This document shows, piece after piece, positions 63,476 through 64,000 of a stretch of DNA of 64,000 nucleotides. Position 1 is the stretch's first letter, and each line of letters begins with the position of its first letter. The position numbers were made by a program, and so were the translations under genes. The notes under the pieces are model-generated. The model ran no database searches. It had not been told where the DNA came from and saw nothing but the letters and a program-made list of their open reading frames with translations. Source of the DNA: Eoetvoesiella caeni. Lineage in GTDB: Bacteria > Pseudomonadota > Gammaproteobacteria > Burkholderiales > Burkholderiaceae_B. Where the stretch lies: assembly GCF_003315175.1 (NCBI RefSeq), contig NZ_QNRQ01000002.1, positions 248,001-312,000 of the forward strand. Reading direction: 5' to 3'.

Positions 63476-64000
63476 ATGGCCAACCTCGACTTATCAGACT
63501 TCCTTATTCTGAAAGAAATATATAAAACTCGAAGCATCACCGCGTCTGTCAAGAATGTGGGTCTAAGCCAGCCAGCCATAAGCATTCGCCTGGGAAATTT
63601 GCGCAATTATTTCAGTGATCCTTTATTCGTAAAGACCCCAGAGGGCATGATGCCCACCCCTCTGATGCAAACTCTCATTGCCCCTATAGACCAACTCTTG
63701 GATCTGCTCGGCCCAAACCGCGGACAGCTTGTCCCCTTCACCCCCGAAAGCTCACTCCGAAGATTTCATCTAGGGCTGAGCCATGTCGCTCAAATGGTCC
63801 TGCTGCCTCCGTTGTTGAGCATTCTCGAATCATCCGCACCGCGCATTCAAGTCGATTCAACCGACCTGAACGATCAAACGGCATTGGCAATGGCGCAAGG
63901 CGAAATCGACATAGCCATAGGCTATGCGGCGGAATTGAACACAGGCTTTTACCAGCAACGGCTATTTACAGAGCATTACGCTTGCATAGCCAGGAAGCAG
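63476..64000 (+). CDS. LysR-family regulator, 3'-truncated by window edge
   Basis: The first 175 residues of a LysR protein, open to the right edge. The translation starts MANLDLSDFLILKEIYKTRS and continues with the HTH segment ITASVKNVGLSQPAISIRLG and DPLFVKTPEGMMPTPLM, the pattern of NodD/LinR/NahR-like regulators (DLxxFxxL start). The ligand-binding domain begins near residue 95. It is less GC-rich than its neighbours by eye. It is divergent from the FAH-HMGL-leuCD-CoA-transferase operon and probably regulates it. Confidence 0.88.
   Translation, partial: MANLDLSDFLILKEIYKTRSITASVKNVGLSQPAISIRLGNLRNYFSDPLFVKTPEGMMPTPLMQTLIAPIDQLLDLLGPNRGQLVPFTPESSLRRFHLGLSHVAQMVLLPPLLSILESSAPRIQVDSTDLNDQTALAMAQGEIDIAIGYAAELNTGFYQQRLFTEHYACIARKQ

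Overview
This 64-kb window looks like the chromosome of a betaproteobacterium, most likely of the family Alcaligenaceae (Bordetella / Achromobacter / Pusillimonas-like). The evidence is the blocks uvrA-MFS-ssb, aroK-aroB-dgt and cyaY/lptM-lysA, System II (CcsA/ResB) cytochrome c maturation, a spc-alpha ribosomal block that carries infA and begins at rplN, and a high-GC codon style. Genus assignment is inference; no 16S rRNA gene is present.

Layout. 1-8.6 kb: tail of a fosmidomycin-resistance-type MFS gene, malonyl-CoA decarboxylase, flavohaemoglobin hmp behind NsrR-like and FNR-like sites, ssb, a second MFS gene and uvrA. 8.6-14.7 kb: an accessory catabolic island with an orphan ABC substrate-binding protein, a metallo-beta-lactamase-fold hydrolase, a Rieske oxygenase, an isochorismatase-family amidohydrolase, a 3-hydroxyanthranilate-dioxygenase-like enzyme and a LysR regulator with two DNA-binding domains. 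A conserved 36-bp motif lies in both divergent promoter regions of the island. 14.7-33.4 kb: housekeeping genes (dgt, aroB, aroK, ponA, cyaY, lptM, lysA, a GGDEF/EAL protein, ccsA/resB, cytochrome c4, engB, hemB, dsbD, cutA), with an 83-bp tandem repeat at 24.65-24.94 kb. 33.4-43.1 kb: a 221-bp nested palindrome and a 13-C tract, then the 18-gene leftward ribosomal block rplN to rplQ with a recognisable promoter. 43.2-64 kb: dodecin, then a large aromatic-acid region.

Aromatic region. A maleate isomerase with its LysR comes first. Next are a LysR and the rightward operon gentisate dioxygenase - FAH hydrolase - nitrilase - GntR. A leftward operon follows: fumarylpyruvate hydrolase - maleylpyruvate isomerase - 3-hydroxybenzoate 6-hydroxylase - livKHMGF transporter. 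Last comes a LysR-linked operon FAH hydrolase - HMG-CoA-lyase family - LeuC - LeuD - class III CoA-transferase. Together they predict uptake of 3-hydroxybenzoate (possibly made from a nitrile), conversion to gentisate, ring cleavage to maleylpyruvate, and two outlets: the glutathione-dependent route to fumarate plus pyruvate, and a possible direct-hydrolysis route through maleate or citraconate to D-malate or citramalate and CoA-thioester cleavage.

The best candidates for something undescribed are the 8.6-14.7 kb island with its double-HTH LysR regulon, and the FAH-HMGL-LeuCD-CoA-transferase operon. The 221-bp palindromic element is the most striking non-coding structure.
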